Shown one piece after another: positions 1 to 11,710 of a stretch of 64,000 bases of DNA. Both the position numbers and the translations under genes were made by a program. How positions within the stretch are numbered: position 1 is the first letter of the stretch; every line of letters begins with the position of its first letter. The notes beneath the pieces are model-generated. The model made no database searches, was not told where the DNA came from, and saw only the letters and a list, made by a program, of their open reading frames with translations. The DNA comes from Anaspis maculata (taxonomy: Eukaryota; Arthropoda; Insecta; Coleoptera; Scraptiidae), in the NCBI GenBank assembly GCA_949128115.1, contig OX421963.1, positions 744,001-808,000 of the forward strand, in the 5' to 3' direction.

Positions 1-1266
1 GCGTCGTTACGCAACGGCAAACCCTGTTCAAGACCCTTTCGAAAACTTTCACCCTTTCTCGATCGTGACGATGTTCTCCGCGTCGGCGGACGTTTGAAGC
101 ATTGTCATGAGTTGCCATTTGCAACCAGACACCCTGCTCTTCTTCCATCTCGTCACGTCTTGACAGGACTCGTCATTCGACAAGTTCATTCCCGACATTG
201 CCACCCGGGACTCAACAATACCTGCTATCTCCTGCAGCAAAATTTTTGGATATTGTCCACGCGACGCGCGGTACGGCACTATCTTGCATCGTGTTACCGG
301 TGCTTCCGGACTAAGCCGCAAACTTTTTCTCCCACCATGGGCGACCTCCCCTCGGCGCGAATTTCTCAGCTAAAACCTTTTAGCTGCGTCGGGCTCGACT
401 ATGGTGGCCCTTTTCCAATCCTCATGTCACGCGCTCGCGGTGTCAGAACTACGAAGGCGTACATCTGTCTTTTCGTGTGCTTCGCCACCAAGGCATTGCA
501 CGTCGAGGTTGCCTCCGATCTCTCAACAGATGCTTTCCTCGCCGCCTTGCGCAGATTCATTGCCCGGCGCGGTCGTTGCTCTACCATCTATAGCGACAAT
601 GGCACAAACTTTGTCGGAGCTCATAGGCAATTGACGACGTCAATGCAACTCGCCGCGGAATCCGAAGCCATCACTTGGCGCTTCATTCCTCCCTCCAGTC
701 CCCACTTTGGCGGGCTGTGGGAAAGCGGCATAAAAGCTGTCAAAACTCATCTATCTCGCGTGATAGGTGATCAAATACTCATCTTTGAAGAGCTGACCAC
801 GTTGGTCACCCAAGTTGAAGCGTTGCTCAACTCACGGCCACTTTCGGAGCTGAGCTCGGATCCAAATGATCTGTGCCCATTGACGCCTGGTCATTTTTTG
901 ACGCTCGAGCCGTTAACGGCCCCACCTGACCCAGAGTTGTCCCACCTCAAGATCAGCAGGTTGTCGCGATGGCAGTTGGTCCAATCCATGCAACAGCGTT
1001 TCTGGGCGCGTTGGCGCGACGAATATCTACACACGCTGTACCAACGCGGCAAGTGGCACAAGTCACGTCACCTTGAATCCGCAGATGTGGGGTCTTTAGT
1101 CCTCATCAAGGACGAAAACGCTCCCCCTCTGAAGTGGAGGTTAGGCAGAATTTCAAAACTCTTCCCCGGCAAAGATGGCATTTGTCGTGTCGCAGATGTC
1201 CGTACTCAACGCGACGTTCTGCGACGCCCAATGGTCAAACTTTGTCCCCTCCCTTCAGGACAGTGA
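1..1266 (+). CDS. BEL/Pao polyprotein, C-terminal integrase part (partial)
   Basis: The frame is open from base 1, so the gene begins left of the window, and it stops at 1264-1266. It reads into the VGGRL motif that precedes BEL integrases. Next comes an HHCC zinc-binding module (HSRHCHPGL, then CYRCF) and the DDE core: D in GLDYGGPF, D in YSDNGTNF and E in GLWES. It ends with the BEL-type tail (PGKDGICRV, then KLCPLPSGQ). Integrase inserts the cDNA copy of the element into the host genome. All three acidic catalytic residues and the zinc ligands are present and no stop or shift is seen, so this part is intact. It differs clearly from the second BEL/Pao copy at 2302-8399, so it is a separate family rather than a duplicate. 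Family assignment is strong; activity of the whole element cannot be judged. Confidence 0.93.
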   Translation, partial: ASLRNGKPCSRPFRKLSPFLDRDDVLRVGGRLKHCHELPFATRHPALLPSRHVLTGLVIRQVHSRHCHPGLNNTCYLLQQNFWILSTRRAVRHYLASCYRCFRTKPQTFSPTMGDLPSARISQLKPFSCVGLDYGGPFPILMSRARGVRTTKAYICLFVCFATKALHVEVASDLSTDAFLAALRRFIARRGRCSTIYSDNGTNFVGAHRQLTTSMQLAAESEAITWRFIPPSSPHFGGLWESGIKAVKTHLSRVIGDQILIFEELTTLVTQVEALLNSRPLSELSSDPNDLCPLTPGHFLTLEPLTAPPDPELSHLKISRLSRWQLVQSMQQRFWARWRDEYLHTLYQRGKWHKSRHLESADVGSLVLIKDENAPPLKWRLGRISKLFPGKDGICRVADVRTQRDVLRRPMVKLCPLPSGQ

Positions 1267-1374
1267 GCATTCTGTGTTTTCACTTCCGTCATTGTTCTCA
1301 CTATGCTCTTTCTTTTTGTATCATGTTTGATTTCATTAATTTTTGAACTTTGAAAATACCCCGAGTGGTATTTT

Positions 1375-2301
1375 GGTGGGGAGTATGTCTCGGCCCCGTT
1401 CATTGAAAACTGCATTCGTGTGCACTGAGGGTATGCAACCCAAAATATCCCTGTGTTGTCCAAGTCCTCACCCCTCACCCCCTGTTCGGTGTGCCTGGCA
1501 CTTGGCTGTCAGGCGCAAGCGTAAACGAGCTCCAGCACTTTCTTCGGCCGTCTTCGGCATTCTTCGGCTTTCTTTCCGCTCGTGCCTTTGCCGCTTCGTT
1601 CGAAGCGGTGTCGATCTCCGTACGTCGAGCGGGAAGCCACGCCGTCTTTTTTTTGGGCATCGTTCTCGCGGCCATCTTGTCGTGCCATCGGCGTACATTC
1701 GTACTCGACCAGAAGCCCATCCAAGGCCCATCGCGTCCGATAGTGACTCCTGGAGGATCTCTGCAGCATCTCCAAGTCCAGAAAGCGGCAGTTTTCACCG
1801 CTTTCACCGGGGAGCGGCTTGGACCAGCCAGCCGCACACAAAGCTCCAGTTTCGGACGGGATCGAGTCGTTCGTCCGCCATTTTGGTGACGAACACGGGC
1901 ACTCGTGCATTTCAAAAGGAAATCCACCACCAGAACGGCCATCCACCACGACGCCGCCTTCGGACTCCGCCAGGACGACGCCGCCACCGAATAAGATCCC
2001 GTAAGTTCCATATTTTCCATTGTTTTTACCATTTACCGTTTATTCCCGTTTGCCGGGGTGTATACCTTCAGTGCAGTTCGTCTCGTTTTCAGGACGCCAC
2101 TCGGCGCCAGCGAATCTGCCCCCGATCAGAACCACTCGGATTTTTCATTTCATTTAATTCACATTGTTTTTTTTTATTGTTTTGTAATTCTGTCTGTTTG
2201 TGTTTTTTTCTTTGTTTTGCATTAAAGTTTTTGATTGTTGTTGTGAATTTTATTTCTGACTGTCGCTTGCTGCTTTCCTAATCCAAGAGTTATTGTTTTA
2301 A
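1375..2301 (+). mobile_element. Polypurine tract and 3' LTR-like region of the first BEL/Pao element
   Basis: About 110 bp after the integrase stop there is a purine-rich tract (GGTGGGGAGTA, 1375-1385). It is followed by TGTCTCGGCC at 1386, the expected start of an LTR. The right LTR boundary could not be found, because no second copy lies in the window. The stretch has an open frame at 1343-2281, but its product is basic and low-complexity and matches nothing I recognise, so I do not call it a gene. Splice-like signals occur at about 1990 (CCGTAAGT) and 2082-2090 (TTTTCAG). The next element's reading frame opens directly after this region at 2302. Confidence 0.6.
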
Positions 2302-3967
2302 TGCAGCCTTCATCGGAAGGCTGCCGTCTTTATGTGTACCGCGCTAACACCGACCTTTTCGGAATTTGTTACTTTCGTCAAAGAACAGTCAAAAATTATC
2401 AATCGCATGCCACGCAAAACTGTTGCAAAACTCCCCACTTCGCTTTCGAAATCAAAACCGCTTCACCAGTCTTTTATTGTAAACAAACCTGAACCGCATC
2501 CGCCGCCAAAATGTACCAGTGACTCACCACAAAATTGTTCTGTTTGCAATAAAGGTTCTCATTATTTGTACCATTGTTCAAAATTTCTAAAATTTACGCC
2601 AGCTGATCGCTTCAAGGTCATCAAAGACGATGGTAGGTGTGTCAATTGCTTATCTTGCCGGCATCAGATAAGAAATTGTCAATCCAAGATCAACTGTGGC
2701 ATCTGCAAAAAAAGGCATCACACTCTTTTGCATTTCCCTGAAAAACTTGAAGATAAGCGTGAGAGTGAAACTTCTGAGGTTCCTGCTCCTCCAGTGCAGC
2801 CAGCTACTTCTTCCGTACTTTCTAGTTTATGTTCAGATTTTCCAGCGCCAAAAATCGCACACAACACTACCGTTTTGTTATCAACCGCTCTTGTGCAATT
2901 GTGGAATTCCAGCGGTGTCAACCATTCTATTCGGATCTTGTTGGATCCTGGCAGTCAGTCGAATTTGATAACCGCCAACTGCTGCAGAAAAATTGGTTTA
3001 AAGTTTTTCAAACACGCTTCATCCGTGAAAGGCATTGGTGCCATCCCTTGTTCTGTTTCAGGATATGCAAACTTTTCTTTTGCGCCCCACTTTGATCCTG
3101 AAACTCGTTTCGACGTCAGCGCTTCGGTTGTTGATAGAATTTCAGATTCTTTGCCTTCTGCTCCCGTGGATTTGTCATGTCTGGAATTTGTGAAAAAATT
3201 ATTGTTGGCTGATGAAAAATTCTACGAACCACAGGAAGTTGATGCTATAATTGGGGCTGAGCTATATCCTTGTTTGCTTGGTTCTGAGAAAGTAACTGAT
3301 GCTTCATCACGTGTTGTCGCTGTCCAGACGTCACTGGGCTTTGTTCTTATGGGTGCAGCGCCTATTTTGGAAAATGTTTCTCCCTCGCAGCAAACTTTCT
3401 GTTCATTTTCGGAGCCTCCCTTGGAATCGTTAGTTCAAAAGTTTTGGGAACTGGAGGACATGGGTTCTTCCATACCCTTAAGTCCTGATGATGTCCTTTG
3501 TGAAAAGATTTACGCGTCTACGGTCTCTCGTGGTCTGGGCGGCAAATATAGTGTAGATTTGCCGTTCAAAGATGATCCTTGTTTGTTAGGAAATTCTTTC
3601 ATTTCCGCCGAACGTCGATTCTTTTCTTTAGAGAAAAGATTGAATTCCTCGCCTTCTTTGCGCCTCGATTATAATGCTGCGATGCAGAATTACATCGACA
3701 GTGGTCATATGTCGCAGATTGGCCAGGCTTGTGATGTCCCTGTTGAAGGATATTATATTCCTCATCAGGCTGTGTTTAAGCCTGGTTCGGTAAGTACTCC
3801 TTTAAGGATTGTGTTTGACGCCAGTTGCAAGTCAAGTTCGCTTTATTCGCTAAACGATTTACTTCATACGGGACCTAAACTCCAATCTGATCCGCTCCAA
3901 ATTCTTCTGAATTTTCGCCTTTTTCCTATCGCAGTCACTGCCGACATTCGGCAAATGTATTTGCAAA
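2302..3967 (+). pseudogene. BEL/Pao element 2: gag tail, protease and N-terminal RT (5' part of a split gene)
   Basis: The frame opens after a stop at 2299; the first ATG is 2332. In order from that ATG there are three Cys/His knuckles near residues 69-135 (CSVCNKGSHYLYHC, CVNCLSCRHQIRNC, CGICKKRHH). An aspartic-protease motif LLDPGSQSNLI follows near residue 205. The RT palm begins after that and reaches the first catalytic Asp in TADIRQMY. The large N-terminal gag domain usual for BEL/Pao is absent, so the 5' end looks deleted. The protease reads DPG where DSG or DTG is expected, which may impair it. The frame is cut at 3967 by the insertion 3968-5652 and continues in phase at 5653. It is a broken retrotransposon gene. 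Confidence 0.9.
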
Positions 3968-4410
3968 GGACCCCGCACAAAAAGTAGGCAAAAGTGGTCT
4001 CGGTGAATTTGGCTGAAAATTGGCACACTTGTACATCTTCACTTTCTGATCGAATACTCAAAATTACAGTCACTTTCTATGTACAGTTCTCCAGCTATAC
4101 AGAGATTTGTACAGGATGTGCGGAAAATTTGAACCCCTTTGGGAGCCTAGTTTTTGTGATAATTTGAAGGTTGAAAAACTTATCCAAGACAGTTTTTTAC
4201 ATAGAAATCAAATCTCTCCTCTGAACTTCTCTATATTTCACGGTATACAGGGTGTGCTTCTTTCAATTTTCAACAAAGTTTTTTTTTATCGACAGTAGAT
4301 TGGATATCTTTTTAGCGCATTTTCCTTGGAAATGGCATTCATATGGCCAATTTGTCTGTCTGTCTGTCTGTCTGCCTGTGTGTCTGTTTGTCTGTCTGTC
4401 TTTCCGTCTG
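3968..4410 (+). repeat. Left long terminal inverted repeat of the Spy-like element
   Basis: It matches the reverse complement of about 5210-5652 with scattered substitutions and small indels. It contains an internal TATACAGGGTG motif near 4243 and ends in a (GTCT)n microsatellite at about 4350-4410. The CAGGGTG motif also terminates three other elements in this window. Confidence 0.85.
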
Positions 4411-5209
4411 TCAACTAAAAAGTTGCACTCCTCTTCGAGGAATAAAACTAGAGGCCTGAAACGTTTTCCAGTGGAAAGCTTATGTATTCATGGGTGATCA
4501 AGGGCTGGTTTGAACAAATCCATACATAGTTATCATTATTTTTATCATCAAAAACCAAAGTTTTTATCTACAATATTAAGGTGAAGGTGAACTCTTCCGA
4601 CGAATAGAGCTCATATCTTCAATGATGGCCAATGGCTGGATTAGTTGCGCCGCCATATTGGCCACCATGTTGAAATCTCTTATTAGTGGAACGATTTTCA
4701 TTAAACTTGGAAGTTACTTTTGTCTTATAAATATTCTTATTCTAAGACTGGACTTCATGATTGTGTTGCCATCTTGGCCTTGCCTATCAAACAAATATAG
4801 ATATACATTTCAGCAACGTAAAAGTCGACATATTATAGTCAACCCATGTTAATTGTTGCTCCAGATAGTATCAATATTTAGGTGCTTTTTTAAGATGCAC
4901 CCTGTAGATAACTTGGTTTCTAATATCCTAGGAAATTGATCGTATGAGGCGATATTAACTATTTTCTACTTTTTATATTGATCCAAAAAGCAAACTACTC
5001 AACTTTTTTTTTGTTTAATGTATAATGTTTCATTCACACCTAACAACAAAATATCTGCTCAGCACAAAATTCTTGCGTTATATAGTTTCAGCGATTTTTT
5101 GACAGGTTCTAGCTGAATGAGGAAAACCAAAATGTATTTTGTTAATCAGAAATTGCTCTATCAACTGTCGATGAAAAAATCGATATATACTCAATTGAAA
5201 TTGACACTA

Positions 5210-5652
5210 AGACAGACACACAAACGGACAGACAGATAGACAAACAGACAGACAGACAGACAAACTGGTCATCATATATGAGTGCCCTTTCCAAGGAAAA
5301 TGCGCTAAAAAGATATCCAATCAAATGTCGATAAAAAAATCGTTGTTGAAAATTGAAAAAAAAAACACCCTGTATACCGTGATATGAAGAAAATTACAGA
5401 GGAGAGATTTGATTTCTATGTGAAAAACTGTCTTGGATAAGTTTTTCAACATTCAAATTATCACCAAAATTGAGCCCCCGGACGGGTTCAAATTTTCCGC
5501 ACATCCTGTACAAATCCCTGTATAGCTGGGAAACTGTACATAGAAAGTAACTGTAATTTTGAGTATTCGATCAGGACGTGAAGATGTATAAGTGTCCCGA
5601 TTTTCAGCCGAACTCACCGAGACCACTTTTGCCTACTTTTTGTGCGGGGTCC
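5210..5652 (-). repeat. Right long terminal inverted repeat of the Spy-like element
   Basis: This is the inverted partner of 3968-4410. It starts inside a (GACA)n run at about 5210-5265 and ends GGGGTCC at 5652. The mirrored CACCCTGTATA motif is near 5368-5380. Confidence 0.85.
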
Positions 5653-8399
5653 TTTGGGTGAACCCAAGTCAGCGCAAATATCAGCGCGTTTTGTTCCGCT
5701 TTTCTCCTGAGGATCCGCTGATGGTCTACGAATTGAACACCGTCACATTTGGTATCAAATCTTCTCCCTTTCTCGCCATAAGAACAATTCAACAACTTGC
5801 CATGGATGAGTCCAAAAATTACCCTTACGCGAGTTCTGTCATTCTTCGCAGTTTTTATGTTGACGACTTAGCCCTGAGCGCGTTGAATTTTGATCAAATG
5901 CTGACATTGTTTCATGATTTGGTTAGTTTATTTGGATTAGGTGGGTTTGTGTTGACAAAGTGGTCATCCAATTCACTGAATTTGTTAAAAGAAATTCCAT
6001 CTGATCTTCGACTGACCAAAGAGGATGTCACTTTTGATCCTCATGCAAACTTGAAAGTTCTCGGCCTTCAGTGGCATCCCACTGAAGATACTTTTTCATT
6101 TCAGGTTTCTCTCAAATCAAACGTATGTACCAAACGCAATATCTTGTCCACCATCGCTCGTGTTTTTGATCCCTTGGGATTAATTTCACCAGTGATTCTT
6201 GGAGCCAAGCTACTTGTTAAAGAGTTGTGGAAGGAGGGTCTCGACTGGGATGAGGTTCCTCCTGCTTCTATCCTGACCATGTGGGAGACCTTTATAGAGC
6301 AGTTGTCGACTTTATCGCAGCTGACGATTCCTCGTCACTTAAACGTTTCCGAGGGACCTGAAAGTTGCCTTCTAGGGTTCTGCGATGCTTCAGAAAAGGG
6401 TTTCGGCGCAGTGGTTTATTTACACTCCGTTTCTTCCTCCGGAAGGATAACCAATGCGCTGATTTGTGCCAAGTCTCGCGTCTCACCTTTGAAAGTGGTT
6501 TCCATTCCTAGGTTAGAGCTCTGTGCAGCTGTTCTTCTGTCCAAATTGATGCGATTTCTTTTGAAAACGTTCGAAAATCTAGTCCGTTTCAAAAAAATCT
6601 TTGCATTTTCGGATTCAACTATTGCCTTGAGTTGGATACATTCATCGCCGCACCGCTGGAATACTTTCGTAAGTAACCGAATCACGAAAATTCAAGAAAA
6701 TTTGTCTCCGCAGTTTTGGTATCACATTCCAGGATGTGAGAATCCTGCCGATTGCCTATCTCGAGGTTTGACACCTTCTCAGCTTCCAGAACACCCTCTT
6801 TGGTTTTCTGGCCCGTCTTGGGCTAGCACCCCAGAAAGTGATTGGTCGATTGTCCCTTTCACATCACCTGGTTTGGACAGGGTGCCTGAAGAAAAACCCG
6901 TAACTTTGTCTGTTTTCCAGACTACGCATCCCTTGTTGTCGCTGGTTGAAAATTGTTCTTCCTGGAGCAAACTGTTGCGCTCATGTGTTTACGTCTTGAG
7001 ATTTTGTCACATCTTGCCTATGGAAGAGAATGTAATTGCAGCGCCAGATTTGGAAAGGGCTGAAATGGTTCTGATTCGCGTGGTTCAGAGTCTACATTTT
7101 GCTTCAGATCTCGAACGTCTGAAGAGAGATGAGCCTTGTTCTTCGCAGTTGAGAAAGCTGCACCCTTTTTTGCTTGATGGTGTAATCCGTGTTGGAGGCC
7201 GTTTGCGACATGCAGAAATCAGCTATGATCATTGCCATCCCATTCTTCTTCCAAAAAAGGATAGACTTGTGATGTTGATCATCGATTATCATCACCGGAC
7301 AAATCTTCATACGGGTCCGAACCTTCTGTTGTCGCTTCTCCGCCAAAAGTATTGGATTTTGTCCGCTAGATCAGTTGTTCGCCAACGAGTACGCATGTGC
7401 AACTTATGCTTCCGTGTTCGTCCCAAGCCGACTTTTCCTCTTATGGGTGATTTACCTGGCTATCGGGTCCGACCGTCGAAGGCTTTTTTCCACACCGGAG
7501 TCGACTATGCCGGCCCTTTCTATATTTCTTTACGGCGTGGAAGAGGTTTCAAATCACAAAAGGCTTACTTGTGTTTGTTTGTGTGCATGACCACCAAAGC
7601 TTTGCATCTCGAGTTGGCTTCTGACCTGAGCACCGCTTGTTTCATGTCCGCTTTGAAACGATTCCTTTCTCGTCGTGGCTGTTGCTCCACCTTGTATTCG
7701 GATTGCGGTTCGAATTTTTTAGGTGCTCGCGCACAGCTTGATGAGTTGTTCTCCTTCCTCAAATCCAATGAGTTCATTGCTGAGTTTGGCAATGAGCTTG
7801 CCGAACAACGAATTTCATGGAAATTCAACCCGCCATCTAGTCCTCATTTTGGTGGACTGTGGGAGAGTGCTGTCAAATCCGTGAAAGCTCATTTATATAG
7901 GGTAGTTGGAGCTCAAATTCTCACGTACGAAGAATTTTCTACCGTTCTCGCTCAAATCGAAGCCCTTCTAAATTCTCGGCCCTTGACCAGTCTTAGTGAG
8001 GATCCCTCGGAACCGACGGCTCTCACTCCCGCGCATTTCCTTACATCGACGCCGCTGAAATCTTTGCCATCGCGTGATGTCACGGATCTTCCTATCAACC
8101 GATTGGATCGTTCCCAGTTGCTGGACTCTATTGTGCAGAACTTTTGGAAGCGATGGAGTATCGAATATCTGCACACAATGCAGGCGAGGCAAAAATGGAA
8201 TACGCCTAGCCACCCAGTAATCCCGGGAGCCATCGTTGTTGTGGTGAGTGACGTGTCACCACCGCTTGAGTGGCCGCTAGGAAGAGTGGAGGCGGTTTAC
8301 CCGGGTAAAGATGGCGTTGCACGCGTGGCTCTGGTCCGTACATCGAGGGGTAGTTACAAGCGTCCTGTCGTGAAGCTGTGTCCTTTGCCTTCTCAGTGA
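5653..8399 (+). pseudogene. BEL/Pao element 2: RT, RNase H and integrase (3' part of a split gene)
   Basis: This is the downstream half of the same polyprotein, in the same phase as 2302-3967. Any ATG start upstream at 5592 lies inside the inserted transposon and is an artefact. RT carries the YVDD catalytic box (FYVDDLALS, about 5860). RNase H acidic motifs follow (GFCDASEKG, FAFSDSTIAL), then VGGRLRH, the integrase HHCC module (HHRTNLHTG, CNLC) and the DDE core (GVDYAGPF, YSDCGSNF, GLWES). The end is KLCPLPSQ and a stop at 8397-8399. The second integrase Asp is followed by Cys where Asn is usual. There are no internal stops over 900 codons, so the copy was young when the insertion split it. 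Confidence 0.93.
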
Positions 8400-8469
8400 A
8401 GGTGACTAAATTTTCATTATTTGTAAATAATTTTGCTCCTCATTTTTATTTTCTTTATTTGTTCAACGC

Positions 8470-8950
8470 GGGGGGGAATGTTGGGGCCATCCCTAACCAC
8501 CTGTATTAGTTTATTTATTTAATTCTGCAACCAGAAATACGTCTCTTTAGTTTTAATGCGAGAGCGCCTTTTTTGCTCCGTGTTATCGTTGTTCGAATTT
8601 TGGTACTTACACACGTAAATTAAAACGCCGCCGCTTAATCAATTTCGATTAAAAGTTTTATATTTTACAAGTAAATTTTAGTTTTGTTTTTGAACATTTT
8701 GAAGATCTTTTTAAGTTAAACTCATTTCCTGCTTTCCCTTCCTTCCTTTTACCACCCTTTGTGTTGCCCAGTGAGTTTGTTTTTTTGCATCACATCATCC
8801 GACTGACTGCATTGGTAAGTTCATTTTCATTTTATTATACAGTCCACTTAATTTTTCGCGAATATTCAACAATTATTGTCATTATTATTATTATTACTCG
8901 AAAAAAATCGCCTGCGGTGCATTACCAGACAGTCGGCATTTTCGCCTATA
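8470..8950 (+). mobile_element. Polypurine tract and 3' LTR of BEL/Pao element 2
   Basis: A G-rich polypurine tract (GGGGGGGAA, 8470-8478) sits 70 bp after the stop codon. The LTR then opens with TGTTGGGGCC at 8479. The following ~450 bp is AT-rich and non-coding. The right end could not be fixed because no matching 5' LTR is visible; the 5' part of this element appears to be missing. Confidence 0.7.
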
Positions 8951-11710
8951 CATATACACCCCTCCACTGAGGGGGACCTCGGTTGGGCCCTGGCTGTATC
9001 TCAGAGACTATTGACCACAAGGTAATGAGTTTAGTACTGATCTCTTGGGAATTCAACGGGGTACATTTGCTGCGGGGGTTTTTGTGTCCTAAAGGTAATA
9101 GTTTACAAGTTGTTCAGAAAAAATCGAAAATTTTCAAGAATGGCGCTCTTTTATAGGTCCTAGAAAAAAAGGCAAGCCTTGGAATTTTTGGGAATTCCAG
9201 TATGTTATTCCACGTTGAGTTCTGCATCGATTCACCAAATTTCGTCAACTTCCGAATTTATTTCCGGTTAAAACCTATTTTGACTGAGCTTACTCCAATT
9301 CCAATCCAATATTTTTTTTGCCAAGAACGCATCCCAAATCCAAGCGAAACATCAATACAATCACCATAGGAGTAGCCCTCAGAAACACTTATAGTATCCG
9401 TGTTTCTGATGCAGTTCATGACATCACATGATAATCGAATCAGATGACTGCCGATAATCCACGACATTGTATACCCGCAGAGCTATTTTTTCTTCTTAGT
9501 TGGTTATCAAGATAAGATTCAAACATTCACGGGACCGAAACGTGAATCTCAACCGCAAAATCATTGTCTGATGCATGGCCTATTTAACGACTTGGCTCGT
9601 ATCTATACTGTATATCATGCACTTTTTTTGAACTTTATTTTTTAATTTCATTCCTCAGCGATTACCCAGGAATTCAAATCACCGCAAAGCTGCGATTCAT
9701 ATCCGGAGAAACCCATGAAAGATAAGACGACATCAAGGTTGACATTCTGTTAGAACAAAGGTGGATATTCTTGTTGGTATAAATAGTGTGAGAAGACGGT
9801 TACTTATTTTTGCATCAAGCGACGCCGGAAATTCATAATTTATTTTCCAGTTAGCTAAAGCTTTAGCAGCTAAGGAATTCAATTAACAGCAAGACGTCCA
9901 TTATGCAACACCGGTTATTGATAGATTTTTCGTTTACTCGTAGATATTCGTCTAGCTATCGGTAAGTATATGGGATAGGTATATAGAGCCAGCGAGCTGT
10001 CAGTGTTGACGAATTAGGAACAACTCTCGGCTCTAATTGAGATTTTATCTGGTGGCTTTCATCTTGCTCTCTCGCGTTCCAAAACTATTAAACCAATCTC
10101 TTCATCTAGAGTCATTATAATTTAGTGTAAGACGTGTCCGTGTTTTTCTATGTGATCGGTTGTGCCCGATGGCCATGCCACTTCAATGTTGGATGTTATT
10201 AAAAATGCATCGACGACAAGCAAGGCCTGTTGTCATCCCGCAGGGATAATCCTGACGTGATTGGGTTCGGAGTGAGAACTGGGAAGGATCCGGGATTATA
10301 CACGAAATTGGCAGGGGTGTGTCTCGGGATTAGCCCTTCGTCGAAGTGGATTTCGCCGGGTTATACGCGGATTTTCAAAACTGAGTGTCCGCTATCCGTT
10401 GGCTTACTCACTCACTCACTTTGTTCTGGATTTGACTCAGTATCATTTCGGTTCAAGCTGATGTCCTTGGCACTGTTCTGCACCTGAATGCCACCTCTGA
10501 ACTTGAATAAAATAAGCTGATAGTTTCGTTTGGCCAAAATCGAAATACAGTTGAAGGAAAGAGACCGTCTTTTTTTATGTTCGTCGTATAGGTATATTGA
10601 AGGCATGAATGAATTGGGTTCATAAATATGGACGTTTTTGTGAACACCTAGTATGAGCGCCGTTGGGAGCGCGTTCTGGAAATTGATACCGGTCGTTAGC
10701 CAAAAATTATCCTCAATGGACTTGTACGCTGGCCACGGAGCTGCAGACAAAGACAGAAATGTTTATCAAAACCGGGACATTTTTATGGCGCAATATTTCA
10801 GACAACCGGGGCCCCATTAAAAAGCGTTAGGACCGCTGGTCATCTCTCTCTTTTGGCAGGTGCCCGGGCCTGGTGTGTTGTGGCAAAAAGAAAATCCATT
10901 AATTTCTACCACCATAATATACCTCTCTACCCAGCTATACGCAGCGCTCACCAAAAGCAAACAAGATAAATTATCAACTGGACCCGTTTATCGTCGATCA
11001 ATAATATAAATTGACCAAATGCGATTATATATTTTAATTGTGTGGACAAGTGGGTATATTAATGAGGACGTGGTGCGGTGGAGGTGCGTCCCACACGCGC
11101 ACCAGGTATATACCCATGCTACAGTTCAATAATACGGGCATTATGTATACCTTTGCCTACCCATGGGCTTAGAAAAATAAATGTTTGGCACTATGGGGGA
11201 CGCATTGTTTCTCTCTGCAAGAACTGAACGCCAAACGGAGATCTTGACGTTGACTTGGGTTATTGATATCGATAACGGACAACAAAGGCGATGACCTACA
11301 ATTTGACGGGATCCTGCCGAGGATCTTGCCGATTATTCTCTACTACACAAGACACTAGAACTAGAGGAACTATTGAAATTGAAAATACCTACATGATGGC
11401 TCCTATTATCATGCAAAACAGTTTTTTTCATGTATACGCACCGGTTAGTAGACGATTCAATTATTACGCAAGGCTGAACGGCTTTATCCGAAGAGCTATC
11501 TATAATGGCCAATTTGGTACCGGGTCTTTCTGAAGGCTGAACGCCTTTGAGTTTAGATTCTAGATTCGTATGATGAGTACAATGCGAAGACGTAGGTGCG
11601 GATACAGGAGATTCTTCTCGAGATTTAATTGCCAAGTTGAACAATTTAGAGCAGTTTAGAAAGCGTGCAACGAGATTGGAACCGCATAATTGAAAAACAA
11701 CTCGTGTCTC
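8951..11710. other. Non-coding stretch, no recognisable gene
   Basis: The short ORFs here are unrelated to any family I know. The first 500 bp resembles repeat debris (a GGGGGACCTC segment, internal palindromes such as GGAATTTTTGGGAATTCC). From about 9600 to 11290 the sequence looks single-copy. It lies beyond the 3' end of the Iroquois gene and shows scattered AT-rich homeodomain-type sites (TTAATTG, TAATTT), too weak to call an enhancer. From about 11560 it grades into degenerate AATTCC-rich repeats. Confidence 0.5.

Larger units (their letters stand above)
3968..5652. mobile_element. Non-autonomous fold-back DNA transposon, Spy-like (AAA|TTT target, no TSD)
   Basis: This 1685-bp insertion interrupts the RT gene. 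Its two ends are inverted copies starting GGACCCCGCACAAAAAGTAG, and the similarity runs for roughly 430 bp on each side, through a (GTCT)n stretch. The left flank ends TTGCAAA and the right flank begins TTTGGGTG. Leaving the insertion out restores the RT reading phase exactly, so no host bases were duplicated. Insertion between AAA and TTT without a target duplication is the described hallmark of Spy transposons, relatives of PIF/Harbinger. No transposase is present, only chance ORFs, so it would depend on a helper in trans. Assignment to Spy rests on the target behaviour, not on a transposase match. Confidence 0.75.

Noticed and set aside
1343..2281. 312-codon plus-strand frame and the overlapping minus-strand frames at 1475-2032
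   Set aside because: Low-complexity Arg/Ser/Phe-rich product with no domain. It covers an LTR-like region and both strands are open, as GC-rich non-coding DNA often is.
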